64,000 bases of DNA from Paracoccus spongiarum (GCF_030732095.1 NZ_JAVAMQ010000008.1:62001-126000), one strand, 5' to 3'; shown: positions 10,272 through 20,393, counted from the first letter of the stretch. The notes: generated from the sequence alone by a model not told the origin. Translations and numbers: made by a program.

Positions 10272-11756
10272 CTAGCTGCCCTTGGGGCGCTGACGGGTCT
10301 TGTGCTTGGACAGCGCGCCCGACTGGGTGATCTTGGTGGCCTTTGCCTTGAAGGGGTTGTCGCCGCCCTGATCGCGGAAGAACAGCCGGATCGGCGTTCC
10401 CGGCATGTCGAAATCGGTCCGCAACCCGTTCACCAGATAGCGTTGATAGCTGTCGGGCAGCTTGTCCGTATGGGTCGCCTTGACGATGAAGGCCGGCGGC
10501 CGCGTCTTGACCTGCGTCATGTAGCGCAGCCTGATCCGCCGCCCGCCCGGCGCCGGGGGCGGGTGGCTTTCGGTCATGGCGGCCAGCCAGCGGTTCAGCC
10601 GCGCGGTCGAGACGCGGCGGTTCCACACCTCATGCGCCTTGAGGATCGCCGCGTGCAACCGGTCCAGCCCCTTGCCAGTCTGCGCCGAGACCGTCACCAG
10701 TGGCGCGCCCTTCAACTGCGGCAGCAGCTTTTCGAAGCTGGCACGCAGGTCGTTCAGCTTTTGCGGCTTGTCCTCTTCCAGATCCCACTTGTTCGCCGCG
10801 ACGACCACCGCCCGTCCCTCGGTTTCGGCGAAATCGGCGATCCGCAGGTCCTGCTGCTCGAAGGGGATGGCGACGTCCAGCAGCACCACGACCACCTCGG
10901 CAAAGCGCACCGCGCGCAGCCCGTCGGCGACGGAAAGTTTTTCCACCTTGTCAGTGACCTTGGCCCGCTTGCGCATTCCGGCGGTGTCGAAGATCCGCAT
11001 GGGCGTGCCCATGAATTCGGTCGTGACGCTGATCGAATCGCGCGTGATGCCGGCTTCCGGCCCGGTCAGCAGCCGGTCCTCGCCGATGATCTTGTTGATC
11101 AGCGTGGACTTTCCGGCATTGGGTCGGCCGATGACGGCCAGTTGCAGGGGGCGCGCGGCCGAGGGCCGCCAGTCTTCCTCGCCCTCGCCGGATTCGGCAT
11201 CGGCCTCGGACAGTTCGACATCGGTCTCGGCGGCGACGGGGGCGGGGCGGTCGGCCTCGACCCGATCGGCAAGCGGGGCCAGAACCCGGTACAGATCGTC
11301 CATCCCCTCGCCATGTTCGGCCGAGATGCGCAGCGGCTCGCCCAGGCCAAGCCCATAGGCCTCCATCGCACCGGCCTCGCCGGCCCGGCCCTCGGCCTTG
11401 TTGGCGGCGACGATGACATGCCTGGCGCGGCGGCGCAGGATCTCGGCGAAATATTCATCGGCGGCGGTCACGCCGGCGCGGGCATCGACGACGAACAGGC
11501 AGATGTCGGCCTCGTCCACGGCGCGTTCGGTCAGCCGCCGCATCCGGCCCTGCAGGCTGTCATCCTCGGCCATTTCCAGACCGGCGCTGTCTATCACCAC
11601 GAAGCGCAGGTCGCCCAGCCGCCCCGCGCCCTCGCGCAGATCGCGGGTGACGCCGGGCTGATCGTCGACCAAGGCCAGCTTCTTGCCGACAAGACGGTTG
11701 AACAGGGTCGACTTGCCGACATTCGGCCGGCCCACGATGGCGAGGGTAAAGCTCAT
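10272..11756 (-). CDS. der: ribosome biogenesis GTPase Der (EngA)
   Basis: The 494-residue protein has two tandem GTPase domains and a KH-like C-terminal domain, needed for 50S subunit assembly. The first G domain opens with GRPNVGKS (9-16) and contains DSAG and the divergent NKAE. An acidic linker of about 40 residues separates it from the second, which starts with GRPNAGKS at about residue 210 and has DTAGMRKR and NKWD. The basic C-terminus ([11 protein letters not shown]) is normal. The start codon overlaps the stop of bamB by 4 bp; yfgM-bamB-der is the same order found in Escherichia coli, so this is an ancient conserved operon. Confidence 0.96.
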   Translation of the reverse strand: MSFTLAIVGRPNVGKSTLFNRLVGKKLALVDDQPGVTRDLREGAGRLGDLRFVVIDSAGLEMAEDDSLQGRMRRLTERAVDEADICLFVVDARAGVTAADEYFAEILRRRARHVIVAANKAEGRAGEAGAMEAYGLGLGEPLRISAEHGEGMDDLYRVLAPLADRVEADRPAPVAAETDVELSEADAESGEGEEDWRPSAARPLQLAVIGRPNAGKSTLINKIIGEDRLLTGPEAGITRDSISVTTEFMGTPMRIFDTAGMRKRAKVTDKVEKLSVADGLRAVRFAEVVVVLLDVAIPFEQQDLRIADFAETEGRAVVVAANKWDLEEDKPQKLNDLRASFEKLLPQLKGAPLVTVSAQTGKGLDRLHAAILKAHEVWNRRVSTARLNRWLAAMTESHPPPAPGGRRIRLRYMTQVKTRPPAFIVKATHTDKLPDSYQRYLVNGLRTDFDMPGTPIRLFFRDQGGDNPFKAKATKITQSGALSKHKTRQRPKGS

Positions 11757-13078
11757 CGGAAGGCGTGCAACTGGCCGCTGCGCGACAGCACATACAGCGT
11801 CTGGCCCGCGACGGCGGGCGCCGCGGCCGCACCGCCCGGAATCGATCCCTGCCCCACCAGCGCGCCCGTTGCCGGGTCGAAGGCCCGCAGCACCCCGTCC
11901 GACGAGGCCACGAACAGCCGCCCACCGGCCAGCACCGGGCCGTAATGGGCATGGATGCGATCCTGCTTGCGGCTGCGCGTGTCGGTGAAATAGGGCAGGT
12001 CGATGCGCCAGATCACCCCGCCGGTCGCGGCGTCCAGCCGGATCAGCTGGGCCTGGTCGTTCACCGCGAAGACCGATCCGCCGGCGACCACCACCGGGCT
12101 GTTCGCGCCCTCGCGCGAGGACCAGTCCTCGATGCCGGCGGTCAGATCGACCGCGTTGATCCGCCCGGCCGAGGTGCCGCCATAGACCCGCCCGCCCGCG
12201 ATCACCGGATCGCCGGTCATGTCGCGCACCGCGGTGATCGCCCGGCCGACGCGGCTGCCGGCGACCTGCGCGGTCCACAGCGTCCCGCCGCTGGCCGCGT
12301 CGGCGGCCAGCAGCTGGCCCGAGGAGAAGCCGAAGACCACCGTGTTGCCCTGCACCGCGGGGACCGACACCCCCATCACCCCCGAGGGCGAGGACGGCCC
12401 GCTGGTCTGCCAAAGCACCTTGCCGTCGGCCGCGCGCACCGCCCAGCCGACATTGTTGCGCGCCACGACATAGACCACGCCATTGGCGACGGCCGGGCCG
12501 CCGCCCACCGGCGCCTCGACCCGCTGGCGCCACAGCACCCCGCCCGAGGCCGCGTCCAGCGCGACCAGTTCGCCAAAGCCGGTGGTCACGAAGACCCGGC
12601 CGGCCTCGTAGGCAAGCCCGCCCCCCGAGGCGCTGTCGCGGCTTTCCAGCGGCGGGGTCACATCCGTCGTCCAGGCGGTCCCGCCCGACAGCGCGCTGGC
12701 CGTCACGCGGGCGCGGCTGTCCAGCGTGAAGACCCGCCCCGCGGCGACGATCGGATCGGCAGCGATGCGGTGGCGGCGATCATTGCCCGCCCCGATCGTG
12801 TTCGACCAGATGCGGGTGGTGCCGGCGCCAAGGGCGACGTGGCCCGGCTGGTGGGCGGCGTTGCCGCCGCGATGGCTCCATTCGCCGTTGGTGACCGGCG
12901 CCGCCAGCGCCAGCGCGGTCGAACTGACCGGCGCCGGCCCCTCGACGGCGGGGCCGTCGGGCGAGGTGACGGCAAGCGGGTCCAGCCGTTCGCCGGGCAG
13001 GATGATTTCGCGTTCGGCGCAGGCCGCAAGGCTCAGCGTGACCCCGAGGGCCATGGTCAGTCGCAGCGTGGCGCTCAT
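11753..13078 (-). CDS. bamB: BamB-like outer-membrane assembly lipoprotein (PQQ-type beta-propeller)
   Basis: The 441-residue lipoprotein has a type II signal peptide with lipobox LAAC (Cys20). It is followed by repeated propeller blades with the PQQ-like signature (for example [40 protein letters not shown]). BamB is the accessory propeller of the BAM complex that inserts beta-barrel proteins into the outer membrane. The start after GAGGCGAGG was chosen over an upstream frame extension because it restores the signal peptide. It sits between the yfgM-like gene and der, as in enterobacteria, which supports the assignment over a PQQ dehydrogenase; no dehydrogenase catalytic residues are apparent. 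Confidence 0.88.
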   Translation of the reverse strand: MSATLRLTMALGVTLSLAACAEREIILPGERLDPLAVTSPDGPAVEGPAPVSSTALALAAPVTNGEWSHRGGNAAHQPGHVALGAGTTRIWSNTIGAGNDRRHRIAADPIVAAGRVFTLDSRARVTASALSGGTAWTTDVTPPLESRDSASGGGLAYEAGRVFVTTGFGELVALDAASGGVLWRQRVEAPVGGGPAVANGVVYVVARNNVGWAVRAADGKVLWQTSGPSSPSGVMGVSVPAVQGNTVVFGFSSGQLLAADAASGGTLWTAQVAGSRVGRAITAVRDMTGDPVIAGGRVYGGTSAGRINAVDLTAGIEDWSSREGANSPVVVAGGSVFAVNDQAQLIRLDAATGGVIWRIDLPYFTDTRSRKQDRIHAHYGPVLAGGRLFVASSDGVLRAFDPATGALVGQGSIPGGAAAAPAVAGQTLYVLSRSGQLHAFR

Positions 13079-13118
13079 CCTCGCCTCTCCCTCGTCGGTC
13101 TCTCGGGCCGGTCTTGGC

Positions 13119-13787
13119 TCAGCCGGCTTGCACTTCGTCATTGGTCTGGGGTTCGACCCCGAGCGCGATCATCATCTCGGACAGGCGGCGGCGCAAGGCT
13201 TCGCTGAGGCCGTCCTTCTGCTGGATCTGGCGGATCAGCGTGATCGCGTCGTCGGTCCGCCCCGCCTCGACAAGGGCCACCGCCTTCTGCTCCAGCGCCA
13301 GCAGCTCGAACGGCGCACCGGCGCGCGACAGGCGCGTCAGCGCGGCATCGCGATCGGCGGGGTTCATCGCCGGGCCGTTCAGCATCACCAGCTTCAGCTC
13401 GGCCAGGTCGTGCAGGATGGATTCGGTGCCGGTCTGCGAGACCACGCCCTTCAGCGCGTCGGCGGCGGCATCCCTGGCGCCGGCCTCGACCCAGCCGCCG
13501 GCCGCCAGCATCGCCGCCAGCGCCGCGCGGCCCTCGGACCCGTCGGCATCCACCTTCAGCATCGCCGACGGGTCGCCCGACGCCTCGGCCGCCAGGATCG
13601 CATCGCCCCAGCCCTGCGCCTCGGACGCCGCGCGCGACTGGCTGTATTCGCGATAGCTGACCCCGCCGACCAGCAGCAGGATCAGTGCCAGCCCGATCCA
13701 GCCATAGCGGCGAAACAGCCCGAACAGCCGGTCGCGCCGCAGATCCTCGGTGACCTCGTCGATGAAGCTGTCGTTCTGGTTGGCCAT
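13119..13787 (-). CDS. YfgM-like membrane-anchored tetratricopeptide protein
   Basis: The 222-residue product has a short acidic cytoplasmic N-terminus (MANQNDSFIDEVTEDLRRDR), one membrane segment near residues 30-48 (WIGLALILLLVGGVSY) and a periplasmic helical-repeat region to the end. This is the layout of YfgM/DUF2133 proteins, which work with PpiD at the Sec translocon exit and protect envelope clients. It is the first gene of the yfgM-bamB-der run, 40 bp before bamB. The link to outer-membrane biogenesis comes from gene order and family knowledge. Confidence 0.82.
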   Translation of the reverse strand: MANQNDSFIDEVTEDLRRDRLFGLFRRYGWIGLALILLLVGGVSYREYSQSRAASEAQGWGDAILAAEASGDPSAMLKVDADGSEGRAALAAMLAAGGWVEAGARDAAADALKGVVSQTGTESILHDLAELKLVMLNGPAMNPADRDAALTRLSRAGAPFELLALEQKAVALVEAGRTDDAITLIRQIQQKDGLSEALRRRLSEMMIALGVEPQTNDEVQAG

Positions 13788-13880
13788 CGCGCGTTCCGCA
13801 GTTTTCCGTGTCAGACGCCGTCTTATACCGCCCGCACCGGAATTGCCAATGCCGCGCCACGGCGCGGCCCGGAATGCAGG

Positions 13881-13910
13881 ACGCCCGCCGCGAGCCATCG
13901 CGACGGGCGT
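13881..13910 (-). terminator. terminator-like hairpin after sodB
   Basis: ACGCCCG and CGGGCGT form the outer stem, with an inner CGCGA/TCGCG stem and a GCCA loop. It sits about 25 bp past the sodB stop and upstream of the next leftward gene. No T-run follows, so function is uncertain. Confidence 0.45.
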
Positions 13911-13935
13911 GCGTCATCGGCCGGGCGCCACGCGA

Positions 13936-14535
13936 TCAGAGCCGCGAGGCGACGTTTTCCCAGTTCACCAGCTTGTCGAGGAAATTCGACAGATAGGCCG
14001 GGCGCTTGTTGCGGAAATCGATGTAATAGGAATGTTCCCAGACGTCGCAGCCCAGCAGAGCGGTCTGGCCAAAGCACAGCGGATTGACGCCGTTCTCGGT
14101 CTTGGTGACCTTCAGGCTGCCATCGGCGTCCTTGACCAGCCAGCACCAGCCCGAGCCGAACTGACCGGCACCGGCGGCCGCGAAGTCCTCCTTGAACTTG
14201 TCCACCGACCCGAAGGCCTCGGTCAGCGCCTTTTCCAGCTCGCCGGGCATGGCCCCGGGGTTCGGACCCATCATCTCCCAGAACTGGGTGTGGTTCCAGT
14301 GCTGGCTGGCGTTGTTGAAGATGCCGTTCTGGGCCACCGCGCCGGACTGGTAGGTGCCCTTGACGATGTCCTCGACAGACTTGCCTTCCCATTCGGTCCC
14401 GGCAATCAGCTTGTTGCCGTTGTCGACATAGGCCTTGTGGTGAATGTCATGGTGGTATTCCAGCGTCTCGCGCGACATGCCGGCATCGGCCAGCGCGTCG
14501 TGGGAATAGGGAAGATCGGGAAGGGTGAAAGCCAT
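13936..14535 (-). CDS. sodB: iron superoxide dismutase
   Basis: The 199-residue enzyme converts superoxide to hydrogen peroxide and oxygen in the cytoplasm. It starts MAFTLPDLPYSHDAL, has the metal-ligand His in the HHDIHHKAYV region and HWNHTQFW, and the signature DVWEHSYYIDF supplies the Asp and His ligands. The AQNGIFNNASQHWNH Gln pattern and overall length fit the Fe (or cambialistic Fe/Mn) type; metal preference cannot be settled by reading. A purine-rich AGAAAGGACAGG leader precedes the start. It is apparently monocistronic, ending in a hairpin. Confidence 0.95.
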   Translation of the reverse strand: MAFTLPDLPYSHDALADAGMSRETLEYHHDIHHKAYVDNGNKLIAGTEWEGKSVEDIVKGTYQSGAVAQNGIFNNASQHWNHTQFWEMMGPNPGAMPGELEKALTEAFGSVDKFKEDFAAAGAGQFGSGWCWLVKDADGSLKVTKTENGVNPLCFGQTALLGCDVWEHSYYIDFRNKRPAYLSNFLDKLVNWENVASRL

Positions 14536-14667
14536 TTTCCTGTCCTTTCTGAAAGGGTTGAACCCTTGCTGCGGGCGCGTCGTGTTCGGGCGCACAGTCC
14601 CGCATTCGCCGGGTCAACGCAAGGGGGGCATGGCGGTTCCGGCGCCGCACCGGACGGTCGGCGGCGA

Positions 14668-15186
14668 TCAGCGCGGCGCCAGCTGGCTGCCCGGCAGCGC
14701 GGCGTTGTGCAGCACCAGGTCCAGGTAGTCGGCGGTGGACCGGAAGCCGATCAGCCGCCAGCCGCCGGCGATTCGCCAGAAGGCCGCGGCCGTCTGGGCG
14801 GCGCGGCTGCGCCGCAACCCGTCCTCGGGCAGTGCCGCAAGATCGGCGGGCGAAAGCTTTGCGATGACGTCATCGGCATCGCACCCCAGCACGTCGAACA
14901 CCGCCCTCGCGTCCGAGACGTCGGCGACCAGCGCGTGTTCGCCCGCCAGCGCCCCGGTCAGCGCGGCGACGGCCTCGGCCGTCTCGGGCGCGGGCAGGAT
15001 CAGCAGCAGTTCGTCGGGCGACATCCAGCCCAGGCTGCGAGAGCCGTCGGTGACGATCCGCGTCGCCTCGGGCAGCGCCAGCCCCGCCGCCTCGGCAATG
15101 GCATCGCCGGCACGGGCCAGATCGGCCCGGATCGTCACCATGCCCAGCCCCTCGACGCGGGCGACCTGTGCAAGCGCCTCAGCCAT
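14668..15186 (-). CDS. soxG: sarcosine oxidase subunit gamma
   Basis: The 172-residue subunit has the SoxG fold, related to the C-terminal part of aminomethyltransferases; motifs such as GWMSPDELLLILP, FDVLGCDADDVI and AFWRIAGGWRLIGFRSTADYL are typical. It is the smallest-but-one subunit of the heterotetrameric enzyme that oxidatively demethylates sarcosine to glycine, with tetrahydrofolate accepting the one-carbon unit. It overlaps the end of soxA by 8 bp and is the last gene of the operon. Confidence 0.9.
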   Translation of the reverse strand: MAEALAQVARVEGLGMVTIRADLARAGDAIAEAAGLALPEATRIVTDGSRSLGWMSPDELLLILPAPETAEAVAALTGALAGEHALVADVSDARAVFDVLGCDADDVIAKLSPADLAALPEDGLRRSRAAQTAAAFWRIAGGWRLIGFRSTADYLDLVLHNAALPGSQLAPR

Positions 15187-18109
15187 TCAGCCGGCTCCCT
15201 TCCTTGTCGTAGAACACCGGGTCGACGATCCGGGCCTTCAGCACCTCGCCCGAGGGCATCGGGAATTCCAGTTCCTGACCCAGCCTCCCGGTGCCATGCC
15301 GCACCAGCGCCATCGCGATCGGCTTGTTCATCGTGGGCGAGAAATAGCTGGAGGTGACGCGGCCCTGGGTCTTGCGCTGGCCATTGTCGTTCCGGCCCGC
15401 ATCGACCGCCAGCGCGCCATCGGGAATCACCCGCCCGTCAAGGCTTTCCAGCCCGACAAGCTGCCAGCGCGACCCGTCGGTCATGTGGCTGCGCGACTGC
15501 GCGCGTTTGCCGATATAGTCGGGCTTCTTCTTCGAGATCGCCCAGTGCAGGCCCAGATCCTGCGGGATGATCGTGCCGTCGGTCTCGTCGCCGATCATGA
15601 TGAAGCCCTTTTCGGCGCGCATGACATGCATCGCCTCGGTGCCATAGGCGGTGATGCCCAGGTCGCGACCGGCCTCGTGCAGGCGTTCCCAGAGTTGCAG
15701 CCCGCAACCCGCCGGCACCGCGATCTCGTAGCTGAGTTCGCCCGAAAAGCTGATCCGGTAGAGACGGGCGCGGATGCCGGCGATGTCGCCCTCGGCCCAT
15801 TGCATGAAGGGCAGCGCCTGCGGCGACAGGTCGATGCTGCCGGGCAGGCGCTCCAGCAGCTCGCGGGCCTTCGGCCCGGCCACGGCGATCTGGGCATATT
15901 GCTCGGTCAGGTTGGCGGTGTAGACCTGCCAGTTCCACCACTCGCATTGCAGCCAGTCTTCCATGTGCCCGTGGATGCGATCGGCGCCGCCGGTCGTGGT
16001 GTGGCAGAGCCAGGTGTCGTCCGACAGCCGCGCCACCACACCGTCATCCATCAGAAAGCCGTTCTCGTTGCACATCAGGCCATAGCGGCACTTGCCGACC
16101 GGCAGGCTGGACATGACGCCGGTATACATCATGTCGAGGAACCGCCCGGCATCCGGCCCCTTGACAAGGATCTTGCCCAGTGTCGAGGCGTCCAGCGTGC
16201 CGACGCCGCCGCGCACCGCCAGGATCTCGCGTGTGACGGCGGCGTGGCGATCCTCGCCGGCGCGCGGATAGCAATAGGGCCGACGCCACTGGCCGACCGG
16301 CTCGAACGAGGCGCCGTGGCCGCGATGCCAGTCATGCATCGGCGTCTTGCGCAGCGGCTGGAACGCCTCGCCGCGCGCGTCGGCGGCGATGGTGGCAAGG
16401 GTCAGCGGCGTGTAGGGCGGGCGGAAGGTGGTGGTGCCGGTCTGCGGGATCGGCTGGTCCAGCGCCGTCGACAGCACCGCCAGACCGTTGATGTTGCTGA
16501 CCTTGCCCTGATCGGTGGCCATGCCAAGCGTGGTATAGCGCTTGGCATGCTCGACACTGGCGTAGCCTTCGCGGGCGGCCAGTTCGACATCGCTGACCTT
16601 GACGTCGTTCTGATAGTCCAGCCACATCTTGGCGCGCAGCTTGTAGGGGGCCTGCGCCGGCATGCACCAGACCGGCTGCGTCGCGCCCTCGGCGCGTTCC
16701 AGATCGGCCGCGCAGCGCAGATCGCCATTCGCGGCCCCCACGGCCGAGACATTCCCCCGGCCATCGGCGCCAAGCGGGGGGCGGTCGGGATCTGGGCGGA
16801 ACATCGCCTGCGCCTCGTCCCAGATCAGCTTGCCGCCGCAATGGCTGTAGAGATGCACCACCGGCGACCAGCCGCCCGACATCGCCACCACGTCGCAATC
16901 GATGCCGCCGTTCGGCTTGCCCTCGCCCGACTGGTCGCAGATCGCCACGCCCTCGACATGGCGGCTACCCTTGACCTTCGCGATGCCGGTGCCGGTCAGC
17001 ACGCGGATGTTCCGCGCCCGCGCCGCCTGCGGCAGATCCCCCTCGGCCTCGGCGCGGGCATCGAGGATCGCCGCCACCTCCAGCCCGGCATCGGCGGCGA
17101 TCAGCGCGGTCCGGTAGGCGTCGTCGTTGTTGGTCACGAGAACGATCCGCCGGCCCGGTGCCACGCCGTGGTCGACGATGAAATCGCGCACGGCCGAGGC
17201 CAGCATCACCCCCGGCACGTCATTGCAGGCGAAGGACAGCGGGCGCTCCAGCGCGCCGGTCGCGGTGATCACGCGGCCCGCGCGGATGCGCCACAGCCGC
17301 TGGCGCGGGATGCCCAGGTTCGGGTCGTGATCGGCCAGCGCCTCGCGGGCCAGCAGATAGCCGTGGTCGTAAAGGCCGGTGGCCATGGTGTCGCGCCGCA
17401 GGGTGACGTTCGGGCGGCCACGCAGGTCGGCCAGCAGATCGTCGATGACCCCCTGCCCGCCCCGATGATCGACCGGGGTGCGCCCGCCCCAGACCCTGTC
17501 CTGTTCCAGCACCAGTACGCTGCCGCCGGCCTCGGCGGCCTCGCGCGCGGCGGCCAGTCCGGCGATGCCGCCGCCCACGACGACGGTATCGACATGCGCA
17601 TAGGCCTGTTCATAGCGGTCGGGGTCGGCATCGACCGGCGCGCGGCCAAGGCCCGCGCTGCGGCGGATGACCGGCTCGAACAGGTGCTTCCAGAACGGCC
17701 GCGGATGGATGAAGGTCTTGTAATAGAAGCCAGCCGGCAGCATTGGCGCCAGCCAGGTGTTGATCTCGCCGATGTCGGCATCCAGCGACGGCCAGCAGTT
17801 CTGGCTGCGCAGGACCATGCCGGGCAGCAGCCGCGTTGTGGTGGCGCGCTGGTTCGGCTCGAACCGGCCGCCCTGACCCAGCCCGAACAGGGCGTTCGGC
17901 TCTTCCGCGCCCGAGGCCACCGGGCCGCGCGGGCGGTGATACTTGAAGGACCGGCCCATCATCATCTGGCCATTCGCCAGCATCGCGGAAGCCAGCGTAT
18001 CGCCGGCAAGCCCGCGCAGGTGACGGCCGTCAAAACGGAACGGCACCTGGAAGGCGCGATCGATCAGGCGACCGCCCTTGGGCAGCCGGAAGGGGGGCGT
18101 TCGGGTCAT
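15179..18109 (-). CDS. soxA: sarcosine oxidase subunit alpha
   Basis: The 976-residue subunit binds NAD and tetrahydrofolate. The N-terminal 2Fe-2S-ferredoxin-like part lies at about residues 20-110, with the FKYHRPRGPVASGAEEPNAL stretch. A Rossmann domain follows with GGGIAG near residue 178, then the SoxA insertion, and a C-terminal GcvT-like folate domain is seen from about residue 600 (for example GVMSSLPVGKCRYGLMCNE and the GFIMIGDETDGT region). Length is normal for the family. Its start overlaps the soxD stop (ATGA), and soxG overlaps its end, so D-A-G are tightly coupled. The enzyme feeds glycine and C1-folate from glycine-betaine or creatinine breakdown. Confidence 0.95.
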   Translation of the reverse strand: MTRTPPFRLPKGGRLIDRAFQVPFRFDGRHLRGLAGDTLASAMLANGQMMMGRSFKYHRPRGPVASGAEEPNALFGLGQGGRFEPNQRATTTRLLPGMVLRSQNCWPSLDADIGEINTWLAPMLPAGFYYKTFIHPRPFWKHLFEPVIRRSAGLGRAPVDADPDRYEQAYAHVDTVVVGGGIAGLAAAREAAEAGGSVLVLEQDRVWGGRTPVDHRGGQGVIDDLLADLRGRPNVTLRRDTMATGLYDHGYLLAREALADHDPNLGIPRQRLWRIRAGRVITATGALERPLSFACNDVPGVMLASAVRDFIVDHGVAPGRRIVLVTNNDDAYRTALIAADAGLEVAAILDARAEAEGDLPQAARARNIRVLTGTGIAKVKGSRHVEGVAICDQSGEGKPNGGIDCDVVAMSGGWSPVVHLYSHCGGKLIWDEAQAMFRPDPDRPPLGADGRGNVSAVGAANGDLRCAADLERAEGATQPVWCMPAQAPYKLRAKMWLDYQNDVKVSDVELAAREGYASVEHAKRYTTLGMATDQGKVSNINGLAVLSTALDQPIPQTGTTTFRPPYTPLTLATIAADARGEAFQPLRKTPMHDWHRGHGASFEPVGQWRRPYCYPRAGEDRHAAVTREILAVRGGVGTLDASTLGKILVKGPDAGRFLDMMYTGVMSSLPVGKCRYGLMCNENGFLMDDGVVARLSDDTWLCHTTTGGADRIHGHMEDWLQCEWWNWQVYTANLTEQYAQIAVAGPKARELLERLPGSIDLSPQALPFMQWAEGDIAGIRARLYRISFSGELSYEIAVPAGCGLQLWERLHEAGRDLGITAYGTEAMHVMRAEKGFIMIGDETDGTIIPQDLGLHWAISKKKPDYIGKRAQSRSHMTDGSRWQLVGLESLDGRVIPDGALAVDAGRNDNGQRKTQGRVTSSYFSPTMNKPIAMALVRHGTGRLGQELEFPMPSGEVLKARIVDPVFYDKEGSRLNG

Positions 18110-18465
18110 TCGGCGCTGTTCCGTTCAGGGTGCGGGTCGGACGTCCAGTCGGCGGTCCAATCGGGCCGGGCGGCGCGGATCGCATCGACGACATTCTGGG
18201 GCGGCTCGGTCGTCTGCGCGGGATAGGTGGCATAGACCTGCAGGGTGACAGTGTCGCGCGCGGCCAGAAACCACTTGCCGCAGCCATAGGCGTGCCGCCA
18301 GCGTTCGAAATGCACGCCGCGCAGGTTGCGGCGGGCGAACAGATAGGCCTCGAACTCGACATCGGAGCCGCCGGGGCCGATCCGTTTCAGATGCGCCTCG
18401 CCGCCCGGCTGGAACTCGGTCTCTTCGGCAATCACGCCGCAACAGGGGCAGGTCAGGCAAAGCAT
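18106..18465 (-). CDS. soxD: sarcosine oxidase subunit delta
   Basis: The 119-residue subunit starts MLCLTCPCCGVIAEETEF, supplying the cysteine cluster that binds zinc in this family. It continues with YLFARRNLRGVHFERWRHAYGCGKWFLAARDT, the hallmark of SoxD. The tail beyond residue about 95 (Asp/Trp/Pro-rich) is longer than in the shortest homologues. It lies directly upstream of soxA with a 4-bp overlap, and a small membrane-protein gene separates it from soxB. Confidence 0.93.
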   Translation of the reverse strand: MLCLTCPCCGVIAEETEFQPGGEAHLKRIGPGGSDVEFEAYLFARRNLRGVHFERWRHAYGCGKWFLAARDTVTLQVYATYPAQTTEPPQNVVDAIRAARPDWTADWTSDPHPERNSAE

Positions 18466-18588
18466 GGCGCACTCCTTGCAGGGCGCGCGGCCGATGCGGC
18501 GCGCCGAGATCGGTCGGCGGACAGCCGAAAGCCGGGGGCGTTCGGCCCCCGGCTCTGGCTGTCCCGAAGTCCGGCCGGCGCCGGACGG

Positions 18589-18822
18589 TCAGTTCGACGC
18601 GGGCGCGGGCTCGGCCGGGGCGGCGTCTGCGGGCGCTGCATCCGCAGGCGCGGCGTCGGGTGCGGCATCGACGGTGACGTTGGTGGTGTCTCCGGCCGGC
18701 GCGGTGGCGTCGGTCGCCGTGTCCATGTCGCCGCCCGACATGAAGAAGAACAGCAGCGCCACCACCACGACGATGCCGCCGACGATGAAGTAGAGCCCGT
18801 TATTGCTGGATCCGTTTGCCAT
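18589..18822 (-). CDS. small single-span membrane protein inserted in the sarcosine oxidase operon
   Basis: The 77-residue product has an Asn/Ser-rich N-terminus (MANGSSNNGLYF), one strong membrane segment (residues 11-28, IVGGIVVVVALLFFFMSG) and a low-complexity tail of Asp/Ala/Thr then repeated PADAA units ending PAEPAPASN. A GGGGACAT leader precedes the start. It reads in the same direction as soxB and soxD and sits between them, which makes co-transcription likely. I recognise no function; similar tail-rich one-pass proteins occur in Paracoccus. It may be unrelated to sarcosine oxidation. Confidence 0.7.
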   Translation of the reverse strand: MANGSSNNGLYFIVGGIVVVVALLFFFMSGGDMDTATDATAPAGDTTNVTVDAAPDAAPADAAPADAAPAEPAPASN

Positions 18823-18913
18823 GACATGTCCCCTTGATGGCCATTTGCATGGCAGGGAAATTCCGCGATGCGGCGAAAGGTTCCGCTGCGGGGCCCGGGT
18901 GGCGGAACCATGC

Positions 18914-20179
18914 TCAATGCGCCACGCCCGCGGCCACCGACTCGTCGATGAACCGCCCCTCGCGAAAACGGTTCAGTCCGAAGGCCGCCGCCAGCGGGCC
19001 GGGGCGGCCATTGGCGATCAGTTCGGCCATCGCCCAGCCCGAACCGGGAATCGCCTTGAACCCGCCGGTGCCCCAGCCGCAATTGACATAGATGCCGCCG
19101 ACCGGCGTGGTGGACAGGATCGGCGAGCGGTCGCCCGTCATGTCCACGATGCCGCCCCACTGCCGCAGCATCTTCAGCCGCGAGATCATCGGGAAGGTCT
19201 CGACCAGCGCGCGCACGGTTTCCTCGACATGATGCCAGGACCCGCGCTGCGTGAAGTTGTTGAAGCCGTCGGTGCCGCCGCCGATGACCATCTCGCCCTT
19301 GTCGGATTGCGACATGTAGCCATGCACGGTGTTGGCCATGACCACGACATCCATGCAGGGCTTGATCGGCTCGCTGACCAGCGCCTGCAGCGCGACGCTT
19401 TCGATGGGCAGGCGAAACCCCGCCATGTCGGCCAGATGCGAGGAATGACCGGCTACCACAAGGGCCAGCTTGTCGCAGCCGATCCGGCCCCTGGTGGTAT
19501 TGACCGCGCGCACCTGCCCGGCCTCGGTCTCGATCCCCTGAACCTCGCAGTTCTGGATCACATGCATGCCCATGTCGGAACAGGCGCGGGCATAGCCCCA
19601 GGCCACAGCGTCATGGCGCGCGGTGCCGCCGCGCGCCTGATACAGCCCGCCCAGCACCGGATAGCGTGGCCCGTCGAGATTGATGATCGGCACCAGCTCC
19701 TTGACGCGGGCCGGCTCGATCCACTCGGTCGACACGCCCTGCAGCATGTTGGCATAGACGGTGCGCTTGTAGCCCCGCACCTCGTGTTCGGTCTGCGCCA
19801 GCATGATCAGGCCGCGCGGGCTGAACATGATGTTGTAGTTCAGGTCCTGCGACAGTGTCTCGTAAAGCGTCAGCGACTTGTTGTAGATCGCGGCCGAGGC
19901 GTCCTGCAGGTAGTTGCTGCGGATGATCGTCGTGTTGCGCCCGGTATTGCCGCCGCCCAGCCAGCCCTTTTCCAGGATCGCCACATCGGTGATGCCGAAA
20001 TTCCGCCCGAGGTAGTAGGCGGTCGCCAGCCCGTGCCCGCCGGCGCCGACGATCACCACCTTGTAGCGGTCCTTCGGCTGCGGATCGGCCCATGCGCGCT
20101 GCCATCCCTGATGCTGGCGAAACGCCTCGCGGGCGATCGCGAAGACGGAATAACGGCCGGACCGCGTCGCAGTCGTCAT
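18914..20179 (-). CDS. soxB: sarcosine oxidase subunit beta
   Basis: The 421-residue flavoprotein subunit carries FAD and the covalent FMN of the heterotetramer. The dinucleotide fold VVIVGAGGHGLATAYYLGR begins near residue 42. GGTARHDAVAWGYARA contains His189, located where the family attaches FMN; this residue assignment is by position in the motif. The C-terminal GIYVNCGWGTGGFKAIPGSG is diagnostic. An AACCCGGAGGAACCCC leader gives a clear ribosome site. It is the first gene of the leftward operon B-(small ORF)-D-A-G. Divergent ccmI starts 214 bp upstream, so promoters of both lie in that gap. Confidence 0.96.
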   Translation of the reverse strand: MTTATRSGRYSVFAIAREAFRQHQGWQRAWADPQPKDRYKVVIVGAGGHGLATAYYLGRNFGITDVAILEKGWLGGGNTGRNTTIIRSNYLQDASAAIYNKSLTLYETLSQDLNYNIMFSPRGLIMLAQTEHEVRGYKRTVYANMLQGVSTEWIEPARVKELVPIINLDGPRYPVLGGLYQARGGTARHDAVAWGYARACSDMGMHVIQNCEVQGIETEAGQVRAVNTTRGRIGCDKLALVVAGHSSHLADMAGFRLPIESVALQALVSEPIKPCMDVVVMANTVHGYMSQSDKGEMVIGGGTDGFNNFTQRGSWHHVEETVRALVETFPMISRLKMLRQWGGIVDMTGDRSPILSTTPVGGIYVNCGWGTGGFKAIPGSGWAMAELIANGRPGPLAAAFGLNRFREGRFIDESVAAGVAH

Positions 20180-20393
20180 GGGGTTCCTCCGGGTTCGGTG
20201 GCGCCAGAATGGCGGGCCGCCGCCGCATGCTCAAGACATGATGCGTCAGTTCGCGGCAATTTGCGACATCACGGGCCATCGCCCCTCGCGGCGAGTTGAA
20301 GCAGGCCGGCCGCCACGCCGCGCCGCTGCGGCACGGCGCCGCTTTCGGTCGGGCGGAAACACCGCTACAGCTTGGGCGGACGGGAGGAACGCG

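Noticed and set aside
14735..18226. 1163-codon plus-strand frame opposite soxG/soxA
   Set aside because: It is the antisense shadow of soxA, which carries clear NAD- and folate-domain motifs in the other strand.
14668..20179. Reading the 'sox' genes as thiosulfate oxidation
   Set aside because: Subunits B, D, A and G here are sarcosine oxidase by motif and order; the shared symbol is a naming coincidence. Only the 7223-8031 pair relates to sulfur-oxidation regulation.
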